From Peptoniphilus_A olsenii (GTDB lineage: Bacteria > Bacillota > Clostridia > Tissierellales > Peptoniphilaceae): 64,000 bases of DNA. The position numbers were made by a program, and so were the translations under genes. The stretch spans positions 62,001 to 126,000 of the forward strand of contig NZ_JBEPMA010000005.1 of the NCBI RefSeq assembly GCF_040545475.1, written 5' to 3'. Under the pieces are notes generated by a model that was given only the letters and a program-made list of their open reading frames with translations, was not told where the DNA came from and did no database searches. Below are positions 1-8,722 of this stretch, piece after piece. Positions within the stretch are counted from its first letter, which is position 1; each line of letters begins with the position of its first letter.

Positions 1-2167
1 TTATGAAAAAGGAATTGAAACTATAACTAGTGAAACTGCCTGCTATCCAGCGAAAATAACTCATGGACATATAGAAAACTTGATTGAAAAAGGAATAAAA
101 TTTATCTTCTATCCTTCAGTATTCTATGAAGAAAAGCAATTTAAGAATGCTGACAATACTTTAAATTGTCCTGTAGTAGCTGGTTATTCAGAAGTAATAA
201 AAAATAATGTCGATGATATTATTGAAGGAAATATTAAATTTATGAATCCTTTTATATCTTTTGATAATAGAAAAAAACTTGAAACTAGAATGACAAAAGT
301 CTTCAGTAATATACCTGCTTATGAAATCAAAAGAGCCGTAAAGCGCGCGTATGCTGAGCAAGATAGATATAGGCTTGATGTATTAAATGAAGGCAGTAGA
401 ATACTTGAAGATATTGAGAAACGTGGTTTAAAAGCAATAGTACTATCAGGTAGGCCTTACCATATTGATCCTGAAATAAATCACGGTATACCTGAACTAA
501 TTACTACACTAGGACTTGCAGTAATATCAGAAGATGCAATAGCAAGAAATGTTGACATCGACTCTAGACTTAGAGTGCTTGACCAGTGGAACTATCACTC
601 ACGCTTATATAGAGCTGCAAAATTTGTGGGCGAACATGAAAATTTAGAATTAGTACAATTGAATTCATTTGGCTGTGGAATCGATGCTGTAACAACAGAT
701 CAAGTTCAACATATCTTAGAATCTTACAATAAAATTTACACAGTTTTAAAGATTGATGAAGTTTCAAATCTTGGTTCAGTAAAAATTAGATTGCGTTCAC
801 TAATAGAGGCTGCTGAAAAAAGAAAATTTGAAAAAATTTTAGCAGATGAAGATAGATTATTAGATGATAATCCCGTATTATTTACAGAAGAGATGCGAGC
901 AACTCATACAATACTAATGCCACAAATGGCACCGCTCCACTTCAGTTTACTAGAACCAGTACTGCGAAATGAAGGAATAAATATAAAAGTTTTGCAAGAC
1001 TCTGGGCATAAAGTAGTAAATGAAGGATTAAAATATGTTAATAACGATGCTTGTTATCCATCAATTTTTGTAGTAGGACAGTTTATAGATGCTCTAAAAT
1101 CTGGGGAGTATGATACCGATCATGTAGCTTTATTAATGAGTCAAACTGGTGGTGCTTGCAGAGCATCAAATTATGTTGGGTTTATCAGAAAAGCTCTAAA
1201 AAATTCAGGGTACGGTCATGTTCCTGTAATTGGTTTATCATTCCAACAAATTGAATCGCATCCAGGTTTAGATATTTCCAAAAGACAAATAATAAGACTT
1301 GGAAGAAAATTAGTGCAAGGTTTATTATATGCTGATTTAATAATGAGACTTACACTCGCTACAAGGCCTTACGAAGTTATTAAAGGCTCTGCTAATTTAT
1401 TAAGAGATAGATGGATAGAAATTACAACTGATAAGAATCTTGATTATAGCAAAAAGAGTTTTAAAGAAAATATAAATCAAATGATAAGAGAGTTCGAAAG
1501 ACTAGAAATTACTAAAGAGAAAAAGCCTAAAGTAGGAATAGTTGGCGAAATTTTAGTCAAATATGATCCGGCTGCAAATAACTATGTAGCAGATCTACTA
1601 GAAAGAGAAGGGGCAGAAGCAGTAATACCAGATTTAACTGATTTTATGATGTACTCATTTAAAAATGCAAGTACAAAAGCTGAAAAATTGTCTAAGTCGT
1701 CTATAACAGCTTTAATTTGTGAACTGGGAATATTTTATATAGAATCCTATCGAAAATATGTGCGTGAAGCTCTCAATAAAACAAGATTTAATGCACCTGA
1801 AAAAATTGAAGAGATAATTGAATATGCCAAACAATATGTTGATTTAGGTAATCAGTATGGAGAGGGCTGGCTACTAACTGGAGAGATGATTGAATTAATA
1901 GAATCAGGCGTTGAAAATATAATTTGCGTTCAGCCATTTGGATGCTTGCCTAATCATATTACTGGTAAAGGAGTAATAAAAGCTATTAGAAATAATTACG
2001 AAAGAGCAAATATAATTCCACTTGATTACGATGCATCAGCTTCTGAAGTTAATCAGTTTAACAGAATTAAATTAATGCTTTCACAAGCACGTAAAAATAT
2101 GGAAGATGGAGTAATAGGTTACGAGAAAAATTATTTGAAGAAAATATCTTCATCATCTAAAATATAA
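1..2167 (+). CDS. 2-hydroxyacyl-CoA dehydratase activase-type protein, C-terminal part (5'-truncated by window edge)
   Basis: The reading frame is open from base 2, so the gene starts outside the window. The first TTG at 80 is internal: residues before it (ETACYPAKITHGHI) match the DUF2229 region of large HgdC-related proteins. These large proteins usually carry one or two BcrA/BadF-type ASKHA ATPase domains, then DUF2229, then a region resembling dehydratase subunits; only the later parts are visible here. Conserved cysteines sit in SFGCGIDAVTTDQV, NDACYPS, GGACRASNY and QPFGCLPNH, consistent with Fe-S binding. The family activates, or is related to activators of, 2-hydroxyglutaryl-CoA-type dehydratases used in amino-acid fermentation, by ATP-driven electron transfer in the cytoplasm. 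The exact substrate cannot be told. A T-tailed hairpin follows about 105 bases after the stop. Confidence 0.85.
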   Translation, partial: YEKGIETITSETACYPAKITHGHIENLIEKGIKFIFYPSVFYEEKQFKNADNTLNCPVVAGYSEVIKNNVDDIIEGNIKFMNPFISFDNRKKLETRMTKVFSNIPAYEIKRAVKRAYAEQDRYRLDVLNEGSRILEDIEKRGLKAIVLSGRPYHIDPEINHGIPELITTLGLAVISEDAIARNVDIDSRLRVLDQWNYHSRLYRAAKFVGEHENLELVQLNSFGCGIDAVTTDQVQHILESYNKIYTVLKIDEVSNLGSVKIRLRSLIEAAEKRKFEKILADEDRLLDDNPVLFTEEMRATHTILMPQMAPLHFSLLEPVLRNEGINIKVLQDSGHKVVNEGLKYVNNDACYPSIFVVGQFIDALKSGEYDTDHVALLMSQTGGACRASNYVGFIRKALKNSGYGHVPVIGLSFQQIESHPGLDISKRQIIRLGRKLVQGLLYADLIMRLTLATRPYEVIKGSANLLRDRWIEITTDKNLDYSKKSFKENINQMIREFERLEITKEKKPKVGIVGEILVKYDPAANNYVADLLEREGAEAVIPDLTDFMMYSFKNASTKAEKLSKSSITALICELGIFYIESYRKYVREALNKTRFNAPEKIEEIIEYAKQYVDLGNQYGEGWLLTGEMIELIESGVENIICVQPFGCLPNHITGKGVIKAIRNNYERANIIPLDYDASASEVNQFNRIKLMLSQARKNMEDGVIGYEKNYLKKISSSSKI

Positions 2168-2273
2168 AGTGAAAATTTGATGTGAGTCTTTATTGTTTTG
2201 GATATAGAAAAGTTAAATTTAATTGAATTTTAAAAGTTTTATAATAATTCTTATAAAATATAAAATTTATAAT

Positions 2274-2314
2274 CATACAAAAAAGTGGTCATCAAAAGGC
2301 CTCTTTTTTGTATG
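2274..2314. terminator. Bidirectional intrinsic terminator
   Basis: Long stem made from CATACAAAAAAGTGG and its near-perfect complement ending CTTTTTTGTATG, around a short loop. It has A/T tracts on both sides, so it can serve both the dehydratase-activase gene on the plus strand and the lipoprotein amidotransferase on the minus strand. Confidence 0.75.
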
Positions 2315-2370
2315 CTTAAATTTAATTTTATTTTAAAAATCATAATTCTAAACTAGGAATTTAATTGTGT

Positions 2371-3210
2371 TCATTTATTGCTTGGCTTTCCTGCTGTTTT
2401 AAAAAAGTTCTGGTATAGTTTTAAAGCTTCTTGGTTATTATCATTGACTATTAATTCTTCTGGATGCCATTGAACACCTAAGAAGAAAGTTTTGTCTGAG
2501 CGTGCTATAGCCTCGATTGTTCCGTCTGGTGCAGTAGCTAAAACTGATAGATTTTCTCCCAAATCTTTAATGGCTTGATGATGCCATGAGTTTATTTCAA
2601 TCTCTCCAGAAGTTTCCATTACCTCACTTAAAATATTCCCTTCACTGATTGTAACTTCATGTTTTACATATACTTTTTTATTTGGATCTCTGTGCACAAT
2701 TTCAGTAGGTCTTTGGCTAATGATATCCTGATATAGAGCACCCCCTGATAATATATTTGTAAGTTGCATACCACGACAAGTTCCTAGAGTTGGCTTATCT
2801 TTTACGAGACATGCTTTTATTAAGTAGATGTCCGATTCATCACGAGGTGGGTTTATATCCTCTAAATTTGGATTGGGTTCTTCACCATAAAGTTCTGGGT
2901 TTATATCGTCTCCGCCTGTAACTATAACAACATCAACTTTATCAATATTGTCAATGGCATCATCTTGTGATTTTAATTTAGGTAAAAAAACTGGATTTCC
3001 GCCAGCTTTCCTCACAGCATCAGCATACATTTGGGTATCCTCGTCAACTTTATCTTTTGAATTTTCATCAACAGTGTCTGTAGACCAAGATATACCAACT
3101 TGTACTTTATCTTCAGGATTATCTAGAAAATTACAAGAAGTTAGCGAAAATAATAATATAAGTATTAAAAAAATGCTAGAAAATAATTTATTAATTTTGC
3201 TCTTGTTCAT
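2371..3210 (-). CDS. Lipoprotein class I glutamine amidotransferase-like (peptidase C26, PuuD type)
   Basis: 279 aa from the ATG at 3210, chosen over upstream starts because GGAGGT lies four bases before it. The N-terminus is a lipoprotein signal: KINK, a hydrophobic stretch, then a lipobox LTSC. After it comes a class I glutamine amidotransferase fold with the nucleophile elbow GTCRGMQ and the distal QWHPE holding the His and Glu of the triad; VVTGGDDINPELYGE is the typical PuuD-family segment. PuuD-like enzymes hydrolyse gamma-glutamyl amide bonds, usually in the cytoplasm (gamma-glutamyl-GABA in putrescine breakdown). Here the lipobox places the enzyme outside the membrane, so its substrate is more likely an extracellular gamma-glutamyl compound or peptide. 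That is inference; no putrescine genes are nearby. Confidence 0.85.
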   Translation of the reverse strand: MNKSKINKLFSSIFLILILLFSLTSCNFLDNPEDKVQVGISWSTDTVDENSKDKVDEDTQMYADAVRKAGGNPVFLPKLKSQDDAIDNIDKVDVVIVTGGDDINPELYGEEPNPNLEDINPPRDESDIYLIKACLVKDKPTLGTCRGMQLTNILSGGALYQDIISQRPTEIVHRDPNKKVYVKHEVTISEGNILSEVMETSGEIEINSWHHQAIKDLGENLSVLATAPDGTIEAIARSDKTFFLGVQWHPEELIVNDNNQEALKLYQNFFKTAGKPSNK

Positions 3211-3254
3211 AATTACCTCCATTATCAAAAAATAAATTCCTAGTTTATCTATTG

Positions 3255-3283
3255 ATTATAGCAAAACATTTTATTTTTTTAAA
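3255..3283 (-). promoter_or_regulatory. Promoter of the lipoprotein amidotransferase
   Basis: On the minus strand, TTTAAA (3283-3278), 17-base spacer, TATAAT (3260-3255), with TGC before the -10 giving an extended -10. The predicted start is near 3248, about 38 bases before the ATG. Confidence 0.6.
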
Positions 3284-3393
3284 CAAGTCATATCTAAATA
3301 TAAAATAATTACTAAACTTGTTAAAACAATATTCGTTAAAAAATAAATTAATTTTATAATTGTTAAAGGAAGTTAAAAATTAAAGTATTTGTT

Positions 3394-3430
3394 ATAAAAA
3401 AGAGGTCTTAAATGAGGCCTCTTCTTGTTT
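3394..3430. terminator. T-tailed hairpin between convergent/tandem minus-strand units
   Basis: Stem AAGAGG (3400-3405) with CCTCTT (3418-3423). On the minus strand it is followed by a run of six T and on the plus strand by CTTGTTTT. It lies beyond the terminator of the 4546 gene, so its client is unclear. It may be a backup terminator or the end of a short RNA. Confidence 0.5.
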
Positions 3431-3561
3431 TAAATTCTAATCTAGTTATGATAAGTATACTTGTAAATAGAGGTTGGATTAAGATATGCAGAAAGAAATT
3501 TTATTACAAATTGTGATTTTAAGTTCATTTTCGAAGATTATTTGATATGATTTATGCACAC

Positions 3562-3592
3562 AAAAAAAGTAGGTAATACTACCTACTTTTTT
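3562..3592. terminator. Bidirectional terminator after the CuAO-N protein gene
   Basis: Perfect stem AGTAGGT/ACCTACT extended by A-T pairs, with T6 on the plus side and T7 on the minus side. It lies about 10 bases after the stop of the 3602 gene. Confidence 0.8.
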
Positions 3593-3601
3593 AAAAATTT
3601 T

Positions 3602-4546
3602 TCATAGTCTGTCAAGTAAACCTTTAAGATTTGCATCTTCTAGCAAGTTATCGGTACTTTCTTGCTTTGCTTTTTCATCTTTATATACTTTAATGTCTTT
3701 TTGTGCTTTATAAGTTTCACCTTTTATTGCAGCGTTTAAAGAGTCTTTGGATTCTTCAATTTTCACTTGGAAATCAGTTAATTCTCTGATTAGCTTTTTA
3801 GCTGCATCTTCGTTTTCGTTAATTATAGAGTCTTTAAATATTGGCAAGATTTCTTTAGCTTTTTCGTTAGCTTTTATTGTATATTCATGAGCTTCTTTAA
3901 ATTTATCTGGTACATTTAAATTTTTAACTTTATTTGATAAATCATCTATTTCTTTTTCTGCTCTGTTGTAAGCGTCTAATAATTCACTTTCATTTAAATT
4001 TGCTGCATTTTGGAAAAATGAACTTTTTAATTTAGAGATAGAAGCTGCTAAATCTTTTTGTAAAGAAGATAATTCATCAATGTATTTTTGTTCTTCATTA
4101 TTAAGATTTAATTTTTGAGATTTGTCATTAATTATGACTTTAAAGTTATTTGCATCCCATTTGATATCTGCATTTAAATTTTCAGCAACGAAACGAAGAG
4201 GTACAAAAGTTCTATTTTCTTTTATTAATGGTGCAACGTCCATCAAGAGTAATTTATTGTCTACTAATGCTTTTTTATTATTTATAGTTAATTTTATACT
4301 AAATGTGTCTTCTGTTACTGTTACTATTCTTTTTTCTCCATTCCATTCAACTTTTTTACCAAGTGTTTCTGCAATAAAACGCAGTGGCACAAAGGTTCTG
4401 TTTTCTGAAATAAAAGGTGATACATCTGTTTTGACAATTTTGCCATTGTATTCTATAACAGGAGTTTTTGCTGCAAAAGTTATGCTTGTCATGCTAATTA
4501 TTGTTATGCAAAATAATACTATTATTTTTGTAAGTCTTTTCTTCAT
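3602..4546 (-). CDS. Exported protein with two copper amine oxidase N-terminal (stalk) domains and a helical tail
   Basis: 314 aa from the ATG at 4546, preceded by GGAGGT; the nominal upstream ATG at 4558 would use that site itself. Residues 1-25 are a signal peptide (KKRLTK, hydrophobic core, ITFAA). Two tandem CuAO-N-type domains follow, each with the hallmark ENRTFVPLRF segment (about residues 45-60 and 105-120). The C-terminal 170 residues are lysine/glutamate-rich and strongly helical, probably coiled coil. In Firmicutes this domain is common on secreted surface proteins and does not indicate amine oxidase activity. The molecular role is unknown. It forms a two-gene operon with the lipoprotein upstream, whose stop codon lies just before this gene's ribosome-binding site. 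Confidence 0.85.
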   Translation of the reverse strand: MKKRLTKIIVLFCITIISMTSITFAAKTPVIEYNGKIVKTDVSPFISENRTFVPLRFIAETLGKKVEWNGEKRIVTVTEDTFSIKLTINNKKALVDNKLLLMDVAPLIKENRTFVPLRFVAENLNADIKWDANNFKVIINDKSQKLNLNNEEQKYIDELSSLQKDLAASISKLKSSFFQNAANLNESELLDAYNRAEKEIDDLSNKVKNLNVPDKFKEAHEYTIKANEKAKEILPIFKDSIINENEDAAKKLIRELTDFQVKIEESKDSLNAAIKGETYKAQKDIKVYKDEKAKQESTDNLLEDANLKGLLDRL

Positions 4547-4557
4547 ATTTACCTCCA

Positions 4558-5088
4558 TTATTTTTTAGAATTTGTTGTATTTTCTTCTTTTGAATCGAAT
4601 ATCATATCTCTTGGGTTTTTTGTGTCTGGATATTTTTCTTCGATATAAATTAGTGTGGAGTCCTTTTCGTCTTGAATTTCGATAAATGAGTTATCGTTTG
4701 TCGGGATTATTTCTCCGTTTTCTCCATCCTTATAGAATATAATATATTCTTGATTTGGACTTAAGTTTTTAGGTAGAGCAATATCAATTTTAGAAAGGTC
4801 GCCTTTGTAGTCTTTTAAAAAAGTTGAATTTACTCCTTCTGCTTTTGAAGTTTGTAGTCGAACTCTAGAGATATAATCTGAGTTTTTGACGAGTTCGTCA
4901 ACTAATTCTTTGTCAAAACTAGAAGTCACTATTTCTTCATCTGTACTTTTTGATTTTGTTGTACTTTCAACATTATTATTTGCAGTGCTATTATCTAGTT
5001 GGGACTTATTCTTTGTGTTGTTTTTTCCACAGGCACTAAATGCCAAACTCATAGAAAGAGTTGTAATAATTAATATTTTTTTATTCAT
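4558..5088 (-). CDS. Lipoprotein of unknown function
   Basis: 176 aa from the ATG at 5088 with GGAGGTTG upstream. The signal sequence ends in a lipobox AFSAC, then comes a low-complexity N/S/T/K linker (about residues 22-60) and a small domain containing DYISRVRLQTSKAEG, with a predicted strand-rich C-terminal half (LIYIEEKYPD). I do not recognise the domain. It is cotranscribed with the CuAO-N protein; the two are 11 bases apart, which suggests that both work at the cell surface. Confidence 0.8.
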   Translation of the reverse strand: MNKKILIITTLSMSLAFSACGKNNTKNKSQLDNSTANNNVESTTKSKSTDEEIVTSSFDKELVDELVKNSDYISRVRLQTSKAEGVNSTFLKDYKGDLSKIDIALPKNLSPNQEYIIFYKDGENGEIIPTNDNSFIEIQDEKDSTLIYIEEKYPDTKNPRDMIFDSKEENTTNSKK

Positions 5089-5108
5089 AACAACCTCCAA
5101 TTTAAAAT

Positions 5109-5137
5109 ATTATATCATATATACTTTATTTGGAAAA
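5109..5137 (-). promoter_or_regulatory. Promoter of the lipoprotein / CuAO-N operon
   Basis: On the minus strand, TATAAT (5114-5109) preceded by TGA (extended -10). A weak -35, TTTTCC, lies 17 bases upstream. The predicted leader is about 15 bases. Confidence 0.5.
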
Positions 5138-5194
5138 TTTAAACTATATTAATTTTAAATTGACAGTTACAATGATATAATTGAATGGAGAACT

Positions 5195-6526
5195 ATGCCA
5201 AAAGATGTTATTATGATATTAAAAAAATTAAATAATGCGGGTTTTGAAGCCTATATTGTGGGTGGATGTGTTAGAGATAAACTTTTGGGTCAAAAACCTA
5301 ATGATTATGATATTACTACATCTGCAACACCTCAACAGATAAAAGATGTTTTCTATGATTATGCTACTATTTCAATTGGTGAAAAATTTGGGACAATTGG
5401 AGTTGTACTGAATGAAGTGTTATATGAAATTACTACATTTAGAATTGATGGTAAATATTTGAATAATAGAAAACCAGAAAGTGTAACTTTTTCACATAAT
5501 TTAGAAGATGATTTAGCTAGACGTGATTTTACTATTAATGCTATGGCTATGGATATTGACGGGAATATTTTCGATCCATTTTGTGGTAAACTAGACTTAG
5601 AAAATAAAATAATCAGATCTGTTGGTAATCCTTCAGATAGAATCTTAGAAGATGGACTTCGTATTATGCGTGCAATTAGATTTGCTGGCAGGTTAAATTT
5701 TTATATTGATGAAGATTTATTTGAAGCTATTTCTCTTCACAGAGATATTTTAAGAAATATTTCTGTTGAGAGGATTTTTGATGAATTTTTGAAGATGCTA
5801 ACTTCAACAAATCCATCTACATATCTTTTACTAATGGAAGAGACTGGAGTTTTAGATATTATTTTTCCTGAGATTAAAAGAACTGTTGGTTTTGCTCAGA
5901 TGTCTCCATTCCATGATAAGACTTTATTTGATCACATTTTATGTGTAGTTGATAATGTTCCTTGTGATATTTCGATAAGGCTTGCTGCGTTATTTCATGA
6001 CGTGAGTAAAGTAGACACTCTAACTATTGGTAAAGATGGTAGAGGACATTTTTTTGGACATGAAGTTGAGGGAGCAGAGGTTGCAAAAAAAGTATTAAGA
6101 AAATATAAAGTCTCCAATAAAATTATTAAAAAAGTTGAAATTTTAATTTTAGACCACATGAAAGTTCATTCTAAGATGAGTGATAAGGCACTTCGTAGAC
6201 AGATTAAAAGAGTAGGCAAAGATAATATTTTGGATTTATATTCTCTTTTGATAGCTGATTGTAAGTGCACTCGTGCTGATAGAGATACTTCATTTATTGA
6301 AAATAGAAGAGATAGGGTATTAAATTTATTAAATGAAAAAGAGATGAAAAGCGACAAATTTTTAAATATTGATGGTAATGATATAATTGCTTTAGGCTAT
6401 CAAGAGGGCAAACAGATTGGGGATATTTTAAGACAATTAGAAAATATTGTTTTGGATAATCCAAAATTAAATAACAAAAAATATTTAATTGATTATATAA
6501 AAGAAAATTATAAAATAGGTGATTAA
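5195..6526 (+). CDS. cca: CCA-adding tRNA nucleotidyltransferase
   Basis: 443 aa. It adds or repairs the 3' CCA end of tRNAs from CTP and ATP in the cytoplasm. The N-terminal head carries the class II nucleotidyltransferase motif with GGCVRD (residues 23-28) and the metal-binding DYD (37-39), followed by RRDFTINAMA (about 109-118) and the ERIFDEF region. A C-terminal HD-type segment begins FHDVSK at 267. Combining the head with an HD domain is common for Firmicutes enzymes. Start ATG with GGAG four bases upstream. It is the first gene of a tight run (cca-glmM-degV-xpaC-telA) in which all gaps are under 12 bases. I found no convincing promoter with normal spacing directly ahead of it. Confidence 0.93.
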   Translation: MPKDVIMILKKLNNAGFEAYIVGGCVRDKLLGQKPNDYDITTSATPQQIKDVFYDYATISIGEKFGTIGVVLNEVLYEITTFRIDGKYLNNRKPESVTFSHNLEDDLARRDFTINAMAMDIDGNIFDPFCGKLDLENKIIRSVGNPSDRILEDGLRIMRAIRFAGRLNFYIDEDLFEAISLHRDILRNISVERIFDEFLKMLTSTNPSTYLLLMEETGVLDIIFPEIKRTVGFAQMSPFHDKTLFDHILCVVDNVPCDISIRLAALFHDVSKVDTLTIGKDGRGHFFGHEVEGAEVAKKVLRKYKVSNKIIKKVEILILDHMKVHSKMSDKALRRQIKRVGKDNILDLYSLLIADCKCTRADRDTSFIENRRDRVLNLLNEKEMKSDKFLNIDGNDIIALGYQEGKQIGDILRQLENIVLDNPKLNNKKYLIDYIKENYKIGD

Positions 6527-6527
6527 A

Positions 6528-7871
6528 TTGGGTAAATTATTTGGAACAGATGGTGTTAGGGGCATTGCTAATCAAAAGCTTACTCCAAAATTATGTTTTG
6601 ATATTGGAAGAGCTGCTGGTTTTGTTCTGACAAAAAACCAAAAAGGAAAAGTACTTGTTGGTAGAGATACGAGATTATCTGGAGATTTAGTTGAATCTTC
6701 TTTAGTTGCAGGGCTATTAAGTATAGGACTTGATGTTGATATTGCGGGGGTCATACCAACTCCCGGAGTTGCATATCTAACAAGGACTGGAGAGTATTTA
6801 TGTGGTGTATCTATCTCTGCATCTCACAATCCTTTTGAACATAATGGAATTAAATTCTTTTCTAGAGATGGTTTAAAACTTGATGATTCAATTGAAGATG
6901 AAATTGAGGACAAAATTCTTGAAGGGACAAAGATATACAAAGAAATTATTGGCGCAGAGATAGGAACTATAACTAGGTCAAATGAATTTGTAGAAAAATA
7001 TAAAGATTATTTAAAGAATTTAATTGATGAGAGGTTTGATGATTTCAATATTTCTCTAGATATTGGAAATGGAGCTCTATCAAATATAGCCGTAGAAGTT
7101 TTAGAAAGTTACGGTGCAAATATCCATGTAATAAATGATAAACCTAATGGTAAAAATATCAATGATAAATGCGGCTCTACAAATCCTGATTTAATTCAAA
7201 AAGAGGTTATCAAAAATAAATCGGATATAGGGATGAGTTTTGACGGTGATGCTGATAGGATAATAGCTGTGGATGAAAAGGGGCAAATAGTAGATGGTGA
7301 TCATATACTTGCAATTGCAGCAACTTTTTTGAAAAAACAATCAAAACTAAAAAACAATGCAGTTGTAGGTACTATCATGTCTAATCTTGGATTAAAAAAA
7401 TATCTTGAATCTATCGGAGTAGATTTTATACCTACTAAAGTTGGTGATAGATATATATTAGAAGAAATGTTAAATTCTGATTATGTAATTGGAGCGGAGC
7501 AGTCTGGTCATGTTATTTTCTTAGATTATAATACTACTGGAGATGGACTTGCAACAGGTATTCATTTACTTGAAATAATGAAGAAGGAAGCTAAAAATTT
7601 AAGTGATTTAAATGCTCTTGTTACTAACTATCCACAGGTACTTATGAATGCAAAAGTTCGTGATGATTTAAAAAATAAATATATGGAGTTTCCTATTATA
7701 ATGGAAAAAATAAAAAGTGTTGAAGAAAAATATAATGGGAATGGACGTGTTGTCATAAGACCTTCTGGCACAGAATCTCTTGTCAGAGTAATGATAGAAG
7801 GTGAAGATATAGAGGTCTTGGAAAAAGATGCTCTGGATTTAGTACAACTGATAGAAAATAAATTAAATTAG
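6528..7871 (+). CDS. glmM: Phosphoglucosamine mutase
   Basis: 447 aa. It converts glucosamine-6-phosphate to glucosamine-1-phosphate for peptidoglycan precursor synthesis. I chose TTG at 6528, one base after the cca stop, because it gives the family N-terminus GKLFGTDGVRG right after the start and sits six bases behind AGGTGA; the GTG at 6519 would add three atypical residues and overlap that site. The active-site phosphoserine is Ser99 in SASHNPF, the metal loop DGDADR begins at 239, and RPSGTES near the C-terminus is the phosphate-binding loop. The upstream enzyme of the same pathway, GlmS, is encoded at 44420-46246 under ribozyme control. Confidence 0.95.
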   Translation: MGKLFGTDGVRGIANQKLTPKLCFDIGRAAGFVLTKNQKGKVLVGRDTRLSGDLVESSLVAGLLSIGLDVDIAGVIPTPGVAYLTRTGEYLCGVSISASHNPFEHNGIKFFSRDGLKLDDSIEDEIEDKILEGTKIYKEIIGAEIGTITRSNEFVEKYKDYLKNLIDERFDDFNISLDIGNGALSNIAVEVLESYGANIHVINDKPNGKNINDKCGSTNPDLIQKEVIKNKSDIGMSFDGDADRIIAVDEKGQIVDGDHILAIAATFLKKQSKLKNNAVVGTIMSNLGLKKYLESIGVDFIPTKVGDRYILEEMLNSDYVIGAEQSGHVIFLDYNTTGDGLATGIHLLEIMKKEAKNLSDLNALVTNYPQVLMNAKVRDDLKNKYMEFPIIMEKIKSVEEKYNGNGRVVIRPSGTESLVRVMIEGEDIEVLEKDALDLVQLIENKLN

Positions 7872-7880
7872 GAGTTTTCG

Positions 7881-8714
7881 ATGTATAAAATTATTAGTGA
7901 CACAAGTTGTGATTTAAAAAAAGATGAAATAAAAGAATTAAATATTGACTATGTTCCATTCAAAATACAAGTGGATAATGTTGAATATATAGACGATAAT
8001 AATCTTGAATTGGATAATTTTTTGAATATAATGGAACAAACTACCGAACCTATTAAGACATCATGCCCATCACCTTATGATTATCTTAGTGTAATTGAAG
8101 AGAATTTAGATAAAGAAATCTTTATTGTGACTATTTCATCTAAGTTATCTGGATCTTATAATTCGGCTAAAGTTGCTGAAAATGAAGCCAAAGAAAAATA
8201 TAAAGATTTAAAGATTACTGTTATTGATTCAAAATCGGCAAGTGCAGGCCAAACAATGATAGTTTTAAAACTTTTAAAACTATTAGAGAACAATGATTTT
8301 AAATCTGCCGAAGAAAAAATTACTAATATTGTAGATAATTCTTGCACTATGTTTGTTTTAGAGAGTATGCATAATTTAATAAAAAATGGGAGAATAAAGA
8401 AGACAGCTGGGCTTATTGCCAATGTTTTAAATATTAAACCCGTTATGATGTCTAATGATGGCGAGATTGAATTGTTTGAGATAAACAGAGGTATAAAAAA
8501 ATCTTTAGATAAAATGGCAAATGCAATTGGTGAAATTAGTAAAAAGACTAAGTTTGACTTAATCACCATTTCTTATACAAAAAATAAAGAACGTGCCGAT
8601 AAATTAAAAGATAAGATAGATGAACTCTATGAAGTGGACCAAATTCATATAAGACATACAAATGGACTTTCTTCTGGATATGCCGATATAGGAGGTATTG
8701 TAATAGGTTTTTGA
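7881..8714 (+). CDS. DegV family fatty-acid-binding protein
   Basis: 277 aa with the standard DegV opening KIISDTSCDL and a central serine-rich segment (SSKLSGSYNSA, about residues 88-98). DegV proteins bind a single fatty acid. In Gram-positives the FakB members present fatty acids to the kinase FakA, but no fakA is visible here, so assignment to FakB is not possible. ATG start with GGAG six bases upstream. Position in the glmM operon suggests coexpression with envelope-precursor genes. Confidence 0.88.
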   Translation: MYKIISDTSCDLKKDEIKELNIDYVPFKIQVDNVEYIDDNNLELDNFLNIMEQTTEPIKTSCPSPYDYLSVIEENLDKEIFIVTISSKLSGSYNSAKVAENEAKEKYKDLKITVIDSKSASAGQTMIVLKLLKLLENNDFKSAEEKITNIVDNSCTMFVLESMHNLIKNGRIKKTAGLIANVLNIKPVMMSNDGEIELFEINRGIKKSLDKMANAIGEISKKTKFDLITISYTKNKERADKLKDKIDELYEVDQIHIRHTNGLSSGYADIGGIVIGF

Positions 8715-8722
8715 GGTGAATT

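Noticed and set aside
2948..3235. 95-codon plus-strand frame opposite the lipoprotein amidotransferase
   Set aside because: Shadow of the minus-strand gene, no ribosome-binding site.
5160..5181. TTGACA followed by TATAAT ahead of cca
   Set aside because: The two hexamers are individually perfect, but the spacer is only 10 bases, too short for a sigma-A promoter.
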